Below, piece by piece: positions 10,688-23,506 of a DNA stretch of 64,000 bases. Source of the stretch: Scleromitrula shiraiana (lineage: Eukaryota > Ascomycota > Leotiomycetes > Helotiales > Sclerotiniaceae); assembly GCA_028455995.1 (NCBI GenBank), contig JABELC010000012.1, positions 1,054,001 to 1,118,000 of the forward strand, in the 5' to 3' direction. Each line of letters starts with the position of its first letter. Within the stretch, counting starts at the first letter, position 1. The notes beneath the pieces were generated by a model. That model searched no databases. It had not been told where the DNA came from and saw only the letters and a program-made list of their open reading frames with translations. The translations under genes were made by a program, and so were the position numbers.

Positions 10688-12942
10688 TCAGCATTTTATG
10701 TCAAAGCTTTTAGGAGACATCTGCAAGTCGTCATATGAATAACTCGACTCTGGACTTGAAGCTGCCAGTATTTGCTGTCTTGGCTCTCCTGAATCAAACT
10801 TAGTACCCAAGCTTGAGTCTGGCCAACGGGGTTGTGTTTGAAATGCCCAGTTATTGATATTCATATTCGAAGCTGAGCCTGCTAAGGGATCTAGTGCTGT
10901 CCATTCGTACGGATGACTCGAAAAAACTTGTGGTTCACTGCAAGAAGTTGACGTGGGACTAGGTGTAGGATATCGCGAGTTATCTCTAGTCCAGATTTCT
11001 TCGATGCCTTGGAAGTTATCTTGCATAGGTATCTGAAGATTGATGGCTTCGTCCATATCCACAGGCTTTAGACCGTCTCTTTCCAACATTGACGATGGTA
11101 CGTATGATAATGCATGCTTCTATTTCTGTCAGAAATTATCCTTCAACAAATATATTTTTGTTTTGTTACATACCTTTGTAAACATAGCAGCATTCACGCC
11201 AAGCTCGTCAGATACATATTGTATTCTCTCCATAACCCAGGTTCTCTGTGATTTAGTTGCAAAGTCCGATGAAGCAACGGAGAATAGCGGCCACAGAAGG
11301 AAAAGTCCGGAGAGGCCTTTCGCTCTAACATTCTCTTCTCCACACGCAAACACTGGACCATTAATTCGGACAGCACCAGCCACATCCATAGCTTTTGGTA
11401 TCTCACCAAGGCAGTTTGGTACACTGGCGATAATACCTTGGATCATATCTTTGCCATTCGCCATGGCTTTCTCGTATTCTACGGTCATTCTGTAATCCTG
11501 AGGGTAACATAACCATGCAGCACAACGGACAATCGTGCTGTGATTGATTAACCGGGAACCTCTCGATAGGTTCCAGATATGCGCTGCCCATATTTCAGAG
11601 TATTTATCAATTCTACCTGGGAAGTATTGCGATCCGGCGAGCTTTTCTTCTGGAATTGTATCAATCCACCCCACTGGTTTGTAATGCCAATCCTCCGTTA
11701 GACTTTCGATCCAAGAGATGTATCCCTGCTCTAGTGCTTCAGCCCTTCTCATCAGATCCAAGACCCTTTCAAAGTCCTGGGGTACGCGTTTCGCGCTAAT
11801 CATGAGCTCATCACACTCAACTCGAACTTTTGCAACCTTGGATTGAAGATGATTACAAATATTTGGGCCTCCACCACTGATTATCGATGCAAGAATATCA
11901 CTCCACTCTTGTGGAATATCGGGAACTTTACCGTTGAGCAAGCAACTTAGGTTCTACTCTTCAGATTAGTCGCATATATCAATTATAAGACCTAGATTCT
12001 GCACTCACCAATTGAGCCTTGACAGTCCAAACTAACTCAAGTGTCAAGGGAGTCATAGGACCTTTAGGATCACGTATATTGAGCAGGGCTGTTGCGCCAC
12101 TAACATGAGAGTTCCAGGAATTCCACCCTTTTCCTTCTTCTACGAGACTGTATGTCACTGTCTGCTCATGGTTAGTGATGATGTTATAGAAACTAGTATT
12201 GGAATGTTCACCTCAAATAAGCCAAGCAGCAAAACAGATGCAAGCGTTGAATCTTCGAGTGCTTGTTTCGGGTGGCTGATGGCACTGGTAACTGCGCGCA
12301 AGGCCTTTGAATAGGCCAATTCAGCCTTTGGCTTTAGCATCTTTGCGTTGGGTTGATTGCCGAAGGTAGCCAGCGCAACAGCCGTCAGAGAGTCAGATAA
12401 TATTGTCGATGGCGCAGTTCTCATCATCGGAAGTACAAATCCAAGGAAACCACATCTTATGCTGCCATGAGGAATCAAAACGTAGTTGGCAAGAAAGAAG
12501 CATATGGCACGTTCTTCTAGAGCGGCAGTTAAAGGTGGATATATCGATTGCGTTCCATTCTGTATTGCCTCCACCAAACTCTGGGCATTTGGCCATGAAT
12601 TTTGTCTGGGTTTCCATGACTGTTGAGGCGAAATATTAGGCACTGATCGAGCCCTCGGGTGCCCCGTCCTCTGTAGTGAATAATTTGAAGGATCTGCTGC
12701 GTTCACGAGTATAGGAATTGTTTGTTCTCTGGATTTTGTCCCGTTACGGTGCATCACATCAAAGATTGGCCGATATCCAGGACATTCTCGCTTCAATCTT
12801 TGGCAGTTTCCACAGCCTGGTTTCTTCTCATCACACTGGAACCAAATTAGCACATTTCTACTCATCTTGAGTCTTCCCTAACCTTAACACGACGGGACCT
12901 GCACAGGAAGCATCCTCTTGACGGTCTACCAGTGTTGACCAT
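10688..12942 (-). CDS. Zn2Cys6 (C6 fungal-type) transcription factor, paralogue 1
   Basis: A five-exon gene (12883-12942, 12212-12835, 12009-12161, 11174-11953, 10688-11116) encoding 681 aa. Residues 11-38 form a canonical binuclear zinc cluster, C-X2-C-X6-C-X6-C-X2-C-X6-C, followed by PGYR. The start MVNTGRPSRG lies directly before it. Next come a Ser/Gln-rich linker and the helical fungal-specific regulatory domain (IPHGSIRCGF, ALATFGNQP, LLGLFE, RCAAWLCYPQDYR). The tail is Pro/Ser-rich and may be an activation region. Two acceptors need care: in-frame joining picks AAC at 11953 and CAT at 11116, not the nearest AG. Target genes are unknown and no metabolic cluster adjoins. See the paralogue at 49449-51670. 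Confidence 0.93.
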
Positions 12943-13590
12943 TTTGACCTAGCACGTCAATAATTGAGTTTTGGTGACCTCTTGTATCTTTGTCTCTTTT
13001 GTTTTCAAATGTTGGGTCGAGAATCAGATTAGACCGTTCTGTTTGGAGAGAAGAATTGGCCTTTATGGATTATGAGAACTGCGGAGGTTTTAAGCCAAAT
13101 ATTCGAACGCACCTTAGTGCATCACCTCGATCCGTGCTTAGTTTCAACGTTGCCGAGTAAACCAACGGCATAGATTTCAAGTATGAATATGAAGGCTGTC
13201 AGAAATAGCGAAGCCATTGGATGCACCCTTAGACTAGTGTGCTTGTTGTTTGAGGGCATGTTTACATGTCATTGGCCAGCCTTAATGTTATGCTTCACTA
13301 CTCACGGAAATCCCTACCAAAGTTTAGTCCGACGAGAACGGAATGATTCAAGCTGCACATTTCAAGAGATATGACGCATCTCGACAGAATTAGAGGTCGT
13401 TCAGGATCTTCAGACACCAAAAACACAAGCGTCAAAGCTAGGTTACACATTCGCAAGCCTGACTAATTATAGTATAGCGGTCCAAGAGACTTCTCCGCTG
13501 TTTCATCCTGAGCTCTAAAACGTCCAAACAACCGTCGGTTGGCTGATTATCTTTACAATTGCCTGGTTCTTCCAGATTCGCATCATTCAG

Positions 13591-13779
13591 ATGAGTATTC
13601 GTGTGTGTTCACAATTATTGTTAACCTTTTTCTCGTTGTTCACTGCAGTATTACTTCTGCGAACAACAACAGATGTAAACTGCGCTACCGGCACTGGATA
13701 TTCAATTGCTTTAAAAGTACGAACTTATAGGTATAGAGTGCCGGAAATATCCATTCCTGGAACTGATCACAGATTTTGA
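13591..13779 (+). CDS. Weak candidate small secreted or membrane peptide (62 aa)
   Basis: An ATG-initiated frame whose first 25 residues (MSIRVCSQLLLTFFSLFTAVLLL) would make a good signal peptide or anchor. The remaining 37 residues have one cysteine and no recognised motif. There are no splice signals or repeats. The hydrophobic start is the only support, and short frames like this arise by chance. Confidence 0.2.
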   Translation: MSIRVCSQLLLTFFSLFTAVLLLRTTTDVNCATGTGYSIALKVRTYRYRVPEISIPGTDHRF

Positions 13780-14204
13780 GTGAACATACAAATCATAGTT
13801 TTTGACGTGCAAACTGACGTGAGCAAATGGATAGCCCTCATCCCGCTAAACACCCAACTATCATCATACATCACACATCTGGAACCTAGGATGTCATATT
13901 GAATACCCGCTCAACTACTTGTGGATTTGTGAACATCTCCCCAGCGGCCCGGATTCCTGGAGCCCGGTATTGGAAGCTCATCGATAATGCCATGAAGATA
14001 TCCAGTATGTGAAGCATGCCAAGGGAAAGAAAACAACATTGAGATCTCAAATAAGTGTGATAATTGATGTCAAGCATAGCGGGGCGTATCCATAGCTTCA
14101 CACGCCGAATCCAATTTAATTCAGTTTAAACAACTATTGAAGATAAGAAAAGTGTACGTTGATATTCTAGGTGGACAGAACCGTCTAAGCTTCTAACAGC
14201 TAGT

Positions 14205-14254
14205 GGGCTAGTCTAGTCTATGTCAGAGGCTTAGACCAGCCCAGACCAGACTAG
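14205..14254. repeat. Nested imperfect inverted repeats
   Basis: GGGCTAGTCT (14205-14214) pairs with AGACCAGCCC (14233-14242) with one mismatch. CTAGTCTAGTCT (14208-14219) pairs with AGACCAGACTAG (14243-14254), also with one mismatch. The two arms overlap, so alternative hairpins compete. It sits just upstream of the heptamer minisatellite. Confidence 0.6.
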
Positions 14255-14289
14255 AAACTTTTCAAAATTTTACCGTGGTGCTTCTTTTG

Positions 14290-14359
14290 CTAGGTGCTAG
14301 GTGTTAGGTGCTAGGTGTTAGGTGCTAAGTGTTAGGTGCTAAGTGTTAGGTGCTAGGTA
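14290..14359. repeat. Heptamer/14-mer minisatellite CTAGGTG-TTAGGTG
   Basis: Ten 7-bp units in which CTAGGTG or CTAAGTG mostly alternates with TTAGGTG, so the higher-order period is 14 bp. The TTAGG core only superficially resembles a telomere repeat; the unit is longer and the array is internal. Confidence 0.85.
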
Positions 14360-16498
14360 CTACTTACTAGTATGTACCGGTAGGTATTTAATGACTTATC
14401 TACCATGTATAAAGCTACAAGAACCTTATCCAAGCTCTACTAGTAAGTTAAGAACCCAAGTTTTATTCGATTGATTTCTCTATATTCGCTTGAAAAAGCT
14501 CGTGTTCGAATCTTCATCCAGAAGATGTTTGAGAATTGATCTTTTGGTAATTTTCGTCTCAGAGATCCGGATAAAACCGAACAGTCGAATTACAGTCCGT
14601 AGTGTGTTTCAGATGGCTTCTGTTGAGTAGCCCGGCACTAGTGGGGGTTTGATATGTAAATTCCCCGGGACATCGAATGGGTGTTTTCCGCATTGACTGC
14701 TTGATTAATGATCATTGAGGATGAATATCTATCCAGGAATGAAAGAGTAAAGCTGGATCAGGGTCTACGGTACATACTCACTAAATATTTTTTGTGATTA
14801 TTCTTTTCGTTCTATGGCGGCTTGACTACAGTGTAAGAGATATGATTGGTAATGTGTAAGTATTCAGTTTTACCTACAAAGAAGCATAACGGGGAAACCA
14901 TCCATCGGAAGGATATACATAGATCCCAACTGATCGTTTAACATGCAGAGAACCGACAGAAAAAGGGGAATGTCAATTACCGGTAGTCGAGTCAGAGGGG
15001 TTGAGATTCGAGAAAGAATTAATAGTCTCTCCCACACTCATGATCATCAACACAAATATCATATAATATGCTCTTCTTTCAACAGCATTACTACTGTTAA
15101 TACTCCCTCATCTGCGAGACGGTATGGTGGATCAAGAATCATAAGATATCCTCACTCATATCATGGAAATCTATTCTCAGCATTCCAAATGATTAGTCTT
15201 GGGTCACCCATTTTGTCCCTCATTGCTCATATAATCGGCTAACTATGGATGTGAAGGATAATCGTACTTCGCCATGCACATAGAATTCTTTCAGCCATTG
15301 ACCCAAAACGGACCAAATCATTGCATAACTCTAGTTAGTAACTATACTCACTGATTTTGCCGATTTGATAACGGCGAGGTGTTCATAGATGTCCGTGTTA
15401 AAGCCGAGAGATTCAAGGTAATATTCGAGTGAGGAACTGCAATCAAAGGTAGATACTTAGGATCTGAACAGGAAGCAAGCTCGCAATAGTCCCAGTAGAT
15501 CTGAGCCAACTCCCAAATCTGCGTCGTCAGAGTTTGAAAATGACAGGAAAATGGGTTGATGTAGCGACTTGCTTGGATAGGAATTACGAACAGTTCCTAC
15601 ATCACAAATGTTAATCGGTACCAGTTTAATAGTAAGTGGATAATATAAATATATAGTTTGGTATGGTATAATATAACACTCAGTGAGGATTCCGCACCTT
15701 TTAGGTACTGTATATATATGAAAAATGGACCAACTTTCCAACATATTCTCATGATATTTTCATATCATTCCCTATTAAAAAGCAAGCAATGAATGCAACA
15801 ACCAACCATCTCTCTCTCCCCTCTCCCCTCCTCCTAATCCGAAAGCCAAAATTTGCAACCGCCCCGATCCAATACCCGCAATGAGTAAACATACCAACGC
15901 CGTATCTCATCCAACCCGAAGGCGATTAAACTCATCTTCATATCCATCAACTCTGAGATCTGTATGTATGAAGTATATACCACAGTATGTTCAAATGATT
16001 AACCTTATCTCATAAGCTCAATGCAAGTCGAGCTCATCTCAACCCTAGCTACACAACATCGAATCCAACAGGATAGTATACTAATCCTCTTGATGCTATA
16101 TTCGATCGATATTCGCCGTTCGAAAACAGGGTTAAGTGAGAAAGAACTATAACCAACCTACTATCTCAGAGAATCCCCACTGTACTTTTGCCGTTCAGCC
16201 TCATTTCAATAGTGTCACATATATACATACATGTTACACATCCATACCTATACTCATCCATGCACCATCAAACCACACCGTACGTTCTACAAACCAACAC
16301 GCTACAAAAGCCCACCGCATAACCCAACAAACAACCCCAGCATCCCAAACGATCTCATGATCATCACTGTTACCAATAACGACAGATACCTATTCTCGAT
16401 ACTACAACGCTATAGATCTAGATAATACAATGCCCGCGAACACAGCATAACACAACACCGTGAATGTAATCTTATTGAACACTGAACAGTACCTCGAG

Positions 16499-17272
16499 AG
16501 TACGTACGTACGTACCCCAGAAAATCCTCCCTTCTCCATAAACGCCACTGTAACAAACACAGTTGCAATTGCGAATACAAGAGATACCTGCGCAAGTATG
16601 TGCGTACTACTACTTAGCACAAAGTACACGGTACATAGGACAAGAAGGGGAAAGGGAAAGGGAAAGGGTAGAATGTACCATCCATCTATCCATTCATTCA
16701 TTTGTTCTATCGCCACAAACATTAGTTCGACTATATGCACTGCGGGATTGTCAATCTTACATATACATACATACATACATACTCTACATATACAGTACAT
16801 AGCACAAGAAGAAGGAAAAAGTAGAATATACCATGCACCCATGCATCCATGCATGCATGCGCCACGGGAGTGTCAATCTCACATATACTCTCTACATACA
16901 TAAGTACACAGTACATACATACATACGGACATAAATCATCAGTAGTCAAGTCACCACATATTCCCTATTCCCAATTCCCAATTCCCAATTCCCAATTCCC
17001 AATTCCCCAATCTCCAAAACCTACTAATAAATACATATACAAACCCAACCCAACCAAACCAATACTTACTTCCACAACAACCCAGTACAATGTACAACAA
17101 ACAAACAAACAAACAATCAATCAAACAATCAAACCATTCATTCCATTCATTCCATGCATATCGTCGTACATACATATCCATCAATACACCAACTACACCA
17201 GCTACACCAGCCGAAAAAAAAAAGCCAATATAACATAACATAATATAACATAATATAATATAACATAACACA
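16499..17272. repeat. Cluster of diverse short tandem repeats
   Basis: Within 0.8 kb are (CGTA)n near 16499-16514, (GGGAAA)n near 16645-16668, (CATA)n near 16759-16782, (ATGC)n near 16840-16860, (CATA)n near 16912-16925, about six copies of TTCCCAA at 16961-17007, (AAAC/AATC)n near 17098-17130 and (AACAT/AATAT)n near 17230-17272. None has coding features. Confidence 0.85.
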
Positions 17273-18068
17273 AAACTAGCATCCCACACACGTACCCACA
17301 GATACAAACAAATACGCACACATAAACACACAAAAAAGGTAACACATGGCTCCCCAAAGCAGTCTAGAAAAATTCACATCCATCTGCACATCATGTATCG
17401 TTTATTGTAAGATTGCGTAGATGGAGAACCCGATAACTTGGAACTCGGGAACTCGGAGATGTGGTATGGGTATGGGTATGGGATTGGAGGATAGGTAGGT
17501 AGAGAAGAAGGGGGGGGGACAGAGATTTACAATGAGCTGGTAACAGAGTTGCATAAGTACAGTATTCGAAGTTGTACACGACGAGTCATTGACTCGTCAC
17601 TTCATGGGAGTGGTGTACATAGGAATCATCGTGTCTCAAAGATGAGAGTATATATAATCACTGATAATCACAAGAAAGAAAATAGCATGTAGAGCTTATA
17701 AAACTTTGTATTCCTTCACATGATATGAATATAGTGCGACAATGGTGCAAGGAATTTAATGTAACTAGCTACGAATAAATGTATCCCCTCCAAACAATAC
17801 AAACTGAAGATTTCATGCGTAACGATAGATGAGGGAAGTCCAATGTTGGATTAGACGTCAGATGTGTGTTTTGATTCCGGACAAGGTAAATACTGAGCCA
17901 GAATAATTGGAATAAGAGTGTCGTTAGATAGCCACCCAGTCCATTCAGCGCGCCGAAAGTACTTTTGTGGAATTAACAATGTTTGCCGAAGAAGAGATGG
18001 TAGAGAAAGTCAAGTGAATGATCGGAGAATCAGTAACGCTCCCAAGGAGTTGCCGGGAAGTCAATGAC

Positions 18069-18573
18069 TTAAACACTGATGGGGGAGCAGGTGATGAGTG
18101 GGCCAATCAAAGCATTGCTGGAAGTCTGTGAAGAGCCGGTTAGTCCATTGTCGTCGCAGTCCGGCGTCTGGACAAGTAAGAAAATGTTATGAAATGAGGT
18201 TAAGGTGTGAACTTACATCGCTAGGAGCACAGCAGACTTGTTGAGATGTGCATTGACTGTTAAGAAGATCTCCAATGATGTGGATCACGTCGATTGGAGT
18301 ACCTAGTAAGTGGTATTAACTTGACTTGTATGCAACTGACAATTGATGGTGACTGAACTTACAACCAAGACCAATAAGTTGAGAGACATCTAGAACACCA
18401 CCACCGAGGAGCCCGCTGTTGGTGTTTCCTCCGTTTGTTGTAACACTTTGACAACAACTGAAGGTTCCTCCAGCTTCAGTGCAGCCTCCGCTGCGAATAG
18501 CCAAGTCAGAGACGGGGCTGGCAATGACCATTGCGGCTAAAGAGAGGACAGTGGTAGCGAATGAGAAACGCAT
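18069..18573 (-). CDS. Hydrophobin, class-I-like (131 aa)
   Basis: A secreted amphipathic protein that self-assembles at hydrophilic-hydrophobic interfaces and coats aerial hyphae and spores. Three exons (18363-18573, 18217-18302, 18069-18167) close in phase. MRFSFATTVLSLAAMVIAS is a clear signal peptide and fixes the start. The mature part shows the hydrophobin cysteine pattern: C-X8-CC-X29-C-X16-C-X5-CC, then C. Spacing is longer than class II and fits class I, as does the NALIGPLITC ending. There are nine cysteines rather than eight: after VCCAPSD there is both PDC and the terminal LITC. Which one plays Cys8 is unclear. The frame is also open upstream of the ATG for about 130 codons, but the signal peptide shows that stretch is 5' UTR. 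Confidence 0.88.
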
Positions 18574-19638
18574 GGTGATGATGGTATCGAAGATTTTTTG
18601 AAAAGACGGTGATTTGAACTTGAAAGTTGAGGAAGATTGAAGGCAATCAAAAGTGGTTTCAAAAGTTGGTAGTTGAGAAGCGAAAAGGCGAGATTTGAAT
18701 GCAAATGCGATTGTGATGATGAGAAGAAAGAATGTCATGAAAGTGGGAGAAAATTCTATACTTATACACAGATAAAATTGCTCAAAATCAGTGTAAACAA
18801 AAGGTAGAGGAAAGAGCAAACAAAATTTCCGGTCTGATGAAGGCCAAAGATCGGGGATTATCGAGGCTTGGTGTAATAATCTGCAGATTGAGACAATGAT
18901 ATTGAAACATAGAAAGAGCACTAGACAAGTGAGGAAATCGCCAATTGCTACTCGGTGCGGTAATTTGTTAAACCCCAAACTGTCGGAGCTGAGTTCTTTC
19001 TCTAACTAATTCCGGGTGTATTTTGGCCGATATGAGGGTTTGTACATTGAGGGAAGGAGCTCTCGTGGCAAAATCGTCCGATGTCTCTCATAGTAAACAA
19101 TACAAAGGACCTGCAGCTGAATAGAAAGAAATGAATGAATATCGAAGAGGTAAAGCTTCAGCATTGATGGTGACGATGTACAACATCAACTATTGAAATA
19201 TAGCGCAAATAGGTTACCAGAACGTCGTGATAATGCACTCACTTGATTGCAAATGAGTAGAACAACAAAGGTCAGTGACAATTCTGTAGTTAGTATGCTT
19301 GGCGAGAATCTGATTTCAAGCAGAAAGAAGCTTGCCATGGAGGTTGATGGCAAGCACGCTCTGCTCAGATATTAAAATATGGGGGCTTTCGATACATCAC
19401 TTTTCTGATTCCCTGTTCTCATAGGCAACGCTGCCATAATTACTTACTAACAGTAATCTCTTCTAGTCATATCACAACTCCATGAAGTGAATAAAATCAT
19501 GTATTCATTCAACCATCGAATCAATCATAAAAATGCCGTGTTATTGCAAGAATTAAATCATTTCGCAGAAACGCCCTTTGCCCATCCTAAAGTTCCAGAT
19601 TGAAGATCCTAAAGCCCTTTTGTTTGATTGAAACACAA
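18574..19638. other. Hydrophobin promoter/5' UTR and 3' flank of the 613-aa gene
   Basis: Contains no other supported gene. The part nearest 18574 is the probable 5' leader of the hydrophobin gene, long and pyrimidine-rich on the minus strand. Confidence 0.45.
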
Positions 19639-21541
19639 TCAGTTCTGGTTTGGATTCCAGATAGTCCACCATACACCAATGTTCGCTGCCACAATCAAAT
19701 CTAGCATCTTCAAGCCTTCATCGTGAATGACCAGCTTCCCCAGCTTGGCACGCTTGCCTCTGTTACCACCTCCAGCTTTCTCCCGACCAATGCTCAGGTC
19801 CAGTTTGTCTTCGTTATCATTTTCGATTGCAAGTTCGTCAAGAAAGTCATGTAGCCTTTCTGTAAGTGGCACCGAGTTCTCCTCATAGTCTGAACTAATT
19901 GAGGAGGGTCTGGGTGGTAACGCTGGGCGTATTTCGCCACGATCTAGGTACACCGTAGTATTTGAGGTCGAATGGGGCTGAGTTTCAGATGACGGATGAG
20001 GTCTGGACGCAGAAAGACTCTTTCGAAAATTGTCCAATTTCTTTGAGAATTTAGCTGAACTATTTTTGACCTTGACCGCAGCTTCATTCATCTTCGTTGT
20101 ATCAAATAAATCTGCATTTGGTAGATTGAAGCGAAGTTCGCTAACACACACTGAGCTTGACGAGTCAGTAAGAGCATCAGCAGACACAGGCACTGGAAGT
20201 TTGTGTCGACAACGCAGAGAATGGCCAGCGCCACCAGTAGAGAACATGCAAGTTCCTCCCCATGGACTTAAAAATGTGTAGCCTTTAGCGCGTGAATTAT
20301 CGGATGTTCCCGGTTCCCGAGGTTCGGGATCTGATTGTTGCGAACCATCGGAGCTACCGCTGCTATTTCTCTTATGCTTGGCAGAAAGATCAGATATTGC
20401 CCTCTTGTGTTGCCTGAAGGTTTCATTCCATGAGCTCGCCCACTCCATTGACACTTGTCGATAAAAACCCGTCGCCGAGACACCAGTTTTGGGTGTCACA
20501 GACGCGGATCCTTCACTTCCCATAAGTCGGGGATTAGCTCCTTGCGGTCCTTGAATTGGAGTTACACCGCCGCGCTTCGGTTTGTCCGATACGTAGGGAT
20601 GCCTAAAATAGCTATAGCCTGGCGTTGTGATATGTAAAGAGATGTCATAATAAGGTTTCTTAGTCTGTGTTGTCCTTGTTGCAGGAGAATTGGACTTTCC
20701 CTCTATTGTCCCAACATTCCACTGACCACTAGAAGCGGGATCTCTTCGAATGATTGTTATTGAGAAATTGTTTGCAGAATCGCCATTTTGTGCAGGAGAC
20801 TCAAACATAGTATGGCCATTTATAGGCTCGCCTGACGCTTCTGGATCATAGCTAGGAGGACCATTGGTTTGGGTGTTTTCTGGTCTGGATATGAATGGTT
20901 GGTGGGCTGCCTTTGAAACAGGCTTCCTGTTGACTGTATTGGCCCGAACAGGTGATTGTGAAGCAACAGGCCGCCGTGTGATGTTTGGTATTGCTACTAA
21001 TGGTGTTTTAGTAGCATCATCATGCGGATTCACAACAGCACCTGACACCAAAGCATCATTCCGATGGATGTCCAAAGCAGACCCCTTAGGGTATTGGTGT
21101 TCTGAATTTATCACGCTTTGCCTATCTAGATCAAAAGATGTTCCTCTGGAACCCTCGGGTACAGGTTTTCGGGGCACCCGAGAAGATTTGGACAATGCTC
21201 GGGTTGGGGCCGGCGGATCTTCGGGAACGAGTTGAGCATCTTCCTCCGAGTTTAGATGCAGGTAATATAAAGAGCTTGCAATATCCTCCGAAGTGACATT
21301 CTTAAGTTGTGGTTTGAGTGTAGTAAGGATGATATCTACGGAAAAGTGTTAGTCACGATGTTGAAGACTACCATCCATCACATAGACTGTACTAACCTTT
21401 ACTGCCTGGAACACGAGCAATATAAAGGACTAAAGATGCTCTTGCTCGCTCGGTTGGATTGCGTGGATATTTTGGCGGATTTGCCGCAAGTTGAGTAAGT
21501 CCAGAGAGGGAGTTTGCTTCAATAAACGCTTCAGAAGACAT
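19639..21541 (-). CDS. Conserved ascomycete protein of unknown function (613 aa)
   Basis: Two exons, 21397-21541 and 19639-21335, join in phase across a 61-nt intron (GTTAGT...TAG). The N-terminus MSSEAFIEANSLSGLTQLAA followed by NPPKYPRNPTERARASLVLYIARVPGSK and SSLYYLHLN is, from memory, a recurrent start in uncharacterised Pezizomycotina proteins. The body is Ser/Pro/Thr-rich and mostly disordered. An ordered part includes YYDISLHITTPGYSYF and GYTFLSPWGGTCMFSTGGAGHSLRCRHKLP. The end (LGKLVIHDEGLKMLDLIVAANIGVWWTIW) looks like a conserved amphipathic or membrane-proximal helix. No catalytic motif is visible. Confidence 0.8.
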
Positions 21542-22102
21542 AATTGCCAAATGCCTTTTGAACAACGTTTGTAAAGAGGGATAAGAAGAAATAAATTTAA
21601 AAAGGATAGTTCTCTTCCTCTCTCTCTCTCAGAGACTATATTTCCTAATGATAAATGATACTTTCAGCTTAGTTGGCAAATAACGTGTCCACGGGTGGCT
21701 AAGGTAGGCTTTGAAATATCAAGTAACTAATAATAATAAATGTAGGAGGTGGCTAAAAATACTGTAATAATTCGAGTTGATTGATCAGCCAACTTGGGAA
21801 AAACTTATAAAATATAAAATCTCTCCCAACCCTCTTTAAAGATTTTTTGATTTTGATTTATTTATTTTTTTTACCTTGGGTCTTGAGTAAATATCAGGGG
21901 TAGAACTATGTGTAAAGTAGTTGCGGTTTGGAGATAAATGTCGTTGGGCAGCTCAGCAGCAGAGAGATGGTGGTAATAATAAATAAACCCACTGGCGCCC
22001 GGAACATCTAAAGTCGATTCAAAGATTGATTGGTATTGATGTATAGACCACGGTATGGATGATATTGTATAGATGATATTGTATGGATGATATGAACGGT
22101 GC

Positions 22103-22164
22103 TTTCTTCTTCTTATTCTTCCTCTTCTTCTCCTTCTTCTCCTTCTTCTCCTTCTTCTTCTTCT
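22103..22164. repeat. Polypyrimidine (TTC)n/(CTC)n tract
   Basis: About 60 bp of nearly pure C/T on the + strand built from TTC, TCC and TCT triplets. It is long enough to favour triplex formation in principle. Confidence 0.8.
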
Positions 22165-22678
22165 ACTGATATATATATTTTTTACAACTGAAGAAATGAA
22201 GAAAATTTTGTTGACATACCTTATAAGCTTAGACTTATTATTATTACAGGTAATGATGGCCACGACATCATAGAATGGATGATGGTAAATTTTTCTGGAT
22301 CCACATGTCTCTTTTTTTAATTTCTTGGATCCTTCTAAATTCTATATAAATATAATATATATAATAAATATCGTTGTACATAAAACAATCATATAGTTAA
22401 AAATTGCGCAGTTGTCCAATTGTATATGAAGATACGAGGTATATTTGATTGTAATATTGTGTTGTTTCTTGGTTCACCTGGTAAGTTGGTAGTAGGTATA
22501 GTTGGTTATGACATGGCAAATCTCACTGACCTGGTGCTTGGTGAACAACTATATGGATCTATCTATGCCCACCAAGCAAATTGAAATCCATAAAATCATC
22601 GTATCCATGGGTGAATACCGGTAGTACAGGTTCATGGGTAGATACAGTAGCTGTAGGAGAGCATAGAGGAGATTTGGG

Positions 22679-23005
<327 letters not shown>

Positions 23006-23506
23006 TCTAGTGACCAAGCTTCTTGAATTTATTTTTCACTGCCACATATGCCCTGCCACATATGCCCCGCCACATTGCTCCTCTCACTGCTCTCGCTGCT
23101 CTAGAGTCTACTACTACTGTAGAACTAATGCTAAAATGCCACAATTAATCCGATATTCCGATATAAAATGACCCATTTATTTTAACCTTCTAATCCAATC
23201 ATGATTCGTTAAAACCTTCGCACTAACGAATTATGAAATCTAGAAAATTTAATTTGATCTTTAATACTTTTATCGAGAAATCGAGAAAAAAAAGAAAGAG
23301 GGAGAGAGCTTCATGCAAAAATTCAATTTTATAACCATTTGGGTATTATAACAATTGTTTTATTGTTTTACACTCGATAATTATACTTCATGTCTAATTG
23401 TACCTAATCAATTATTCATTATATTATTGGAATTCCCTATTCATATCATATCATATCGTATCTATTATATATTTTAATTTATTGCCTTCTTTACTTATAG
23501 GCAAAG

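Larger units (their letters stand above)
12943..18068. other. 5.1-kb gene desert with minisatellites
   Basis: No spliced or unspliced gene could be supported apart from a weak 62-aa candidate listed separately. The left half is ordinary AT-rich sequence. The right half (about 16.1-17.6 kb) is a dense run of short tandem repeats. Several long frames there merely translate repeats, for example poly-Tyr/Leu or Ile patterns. Confidence 0.55.

Noticed and set aside
14290..14359. Possible interstitial telomere repeat
   Set aside because: The unit is CTAGGTG/TTAGGTG, not TTAGGG, and flanks are ordinary sequence.
16402..17331. Frames of 126-150 aa in the 16.4-17.3 kb repeats
   Set aside because: Tyr/Cys/Leu or Ile/His runs derive from CATA, TTCCCAA and AACAT repeats; overlapping frames exist on both strands.
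12943..18068. Secondary-metabolite cluster beside the Zn2Cys6 factor
   Set aside because: No synthase, oxidase or transporter frames are present on either side; neighbours are housekeeping genes or deserts.
18574..18978. N-terminal extension of the hydrophobin frame by about 135 residues
   Set aside because: The signal peptide at MRFSFATTVLSL fixes the true start; the extension would bury it. Better explained as 5' UTR that happens to lack stops.
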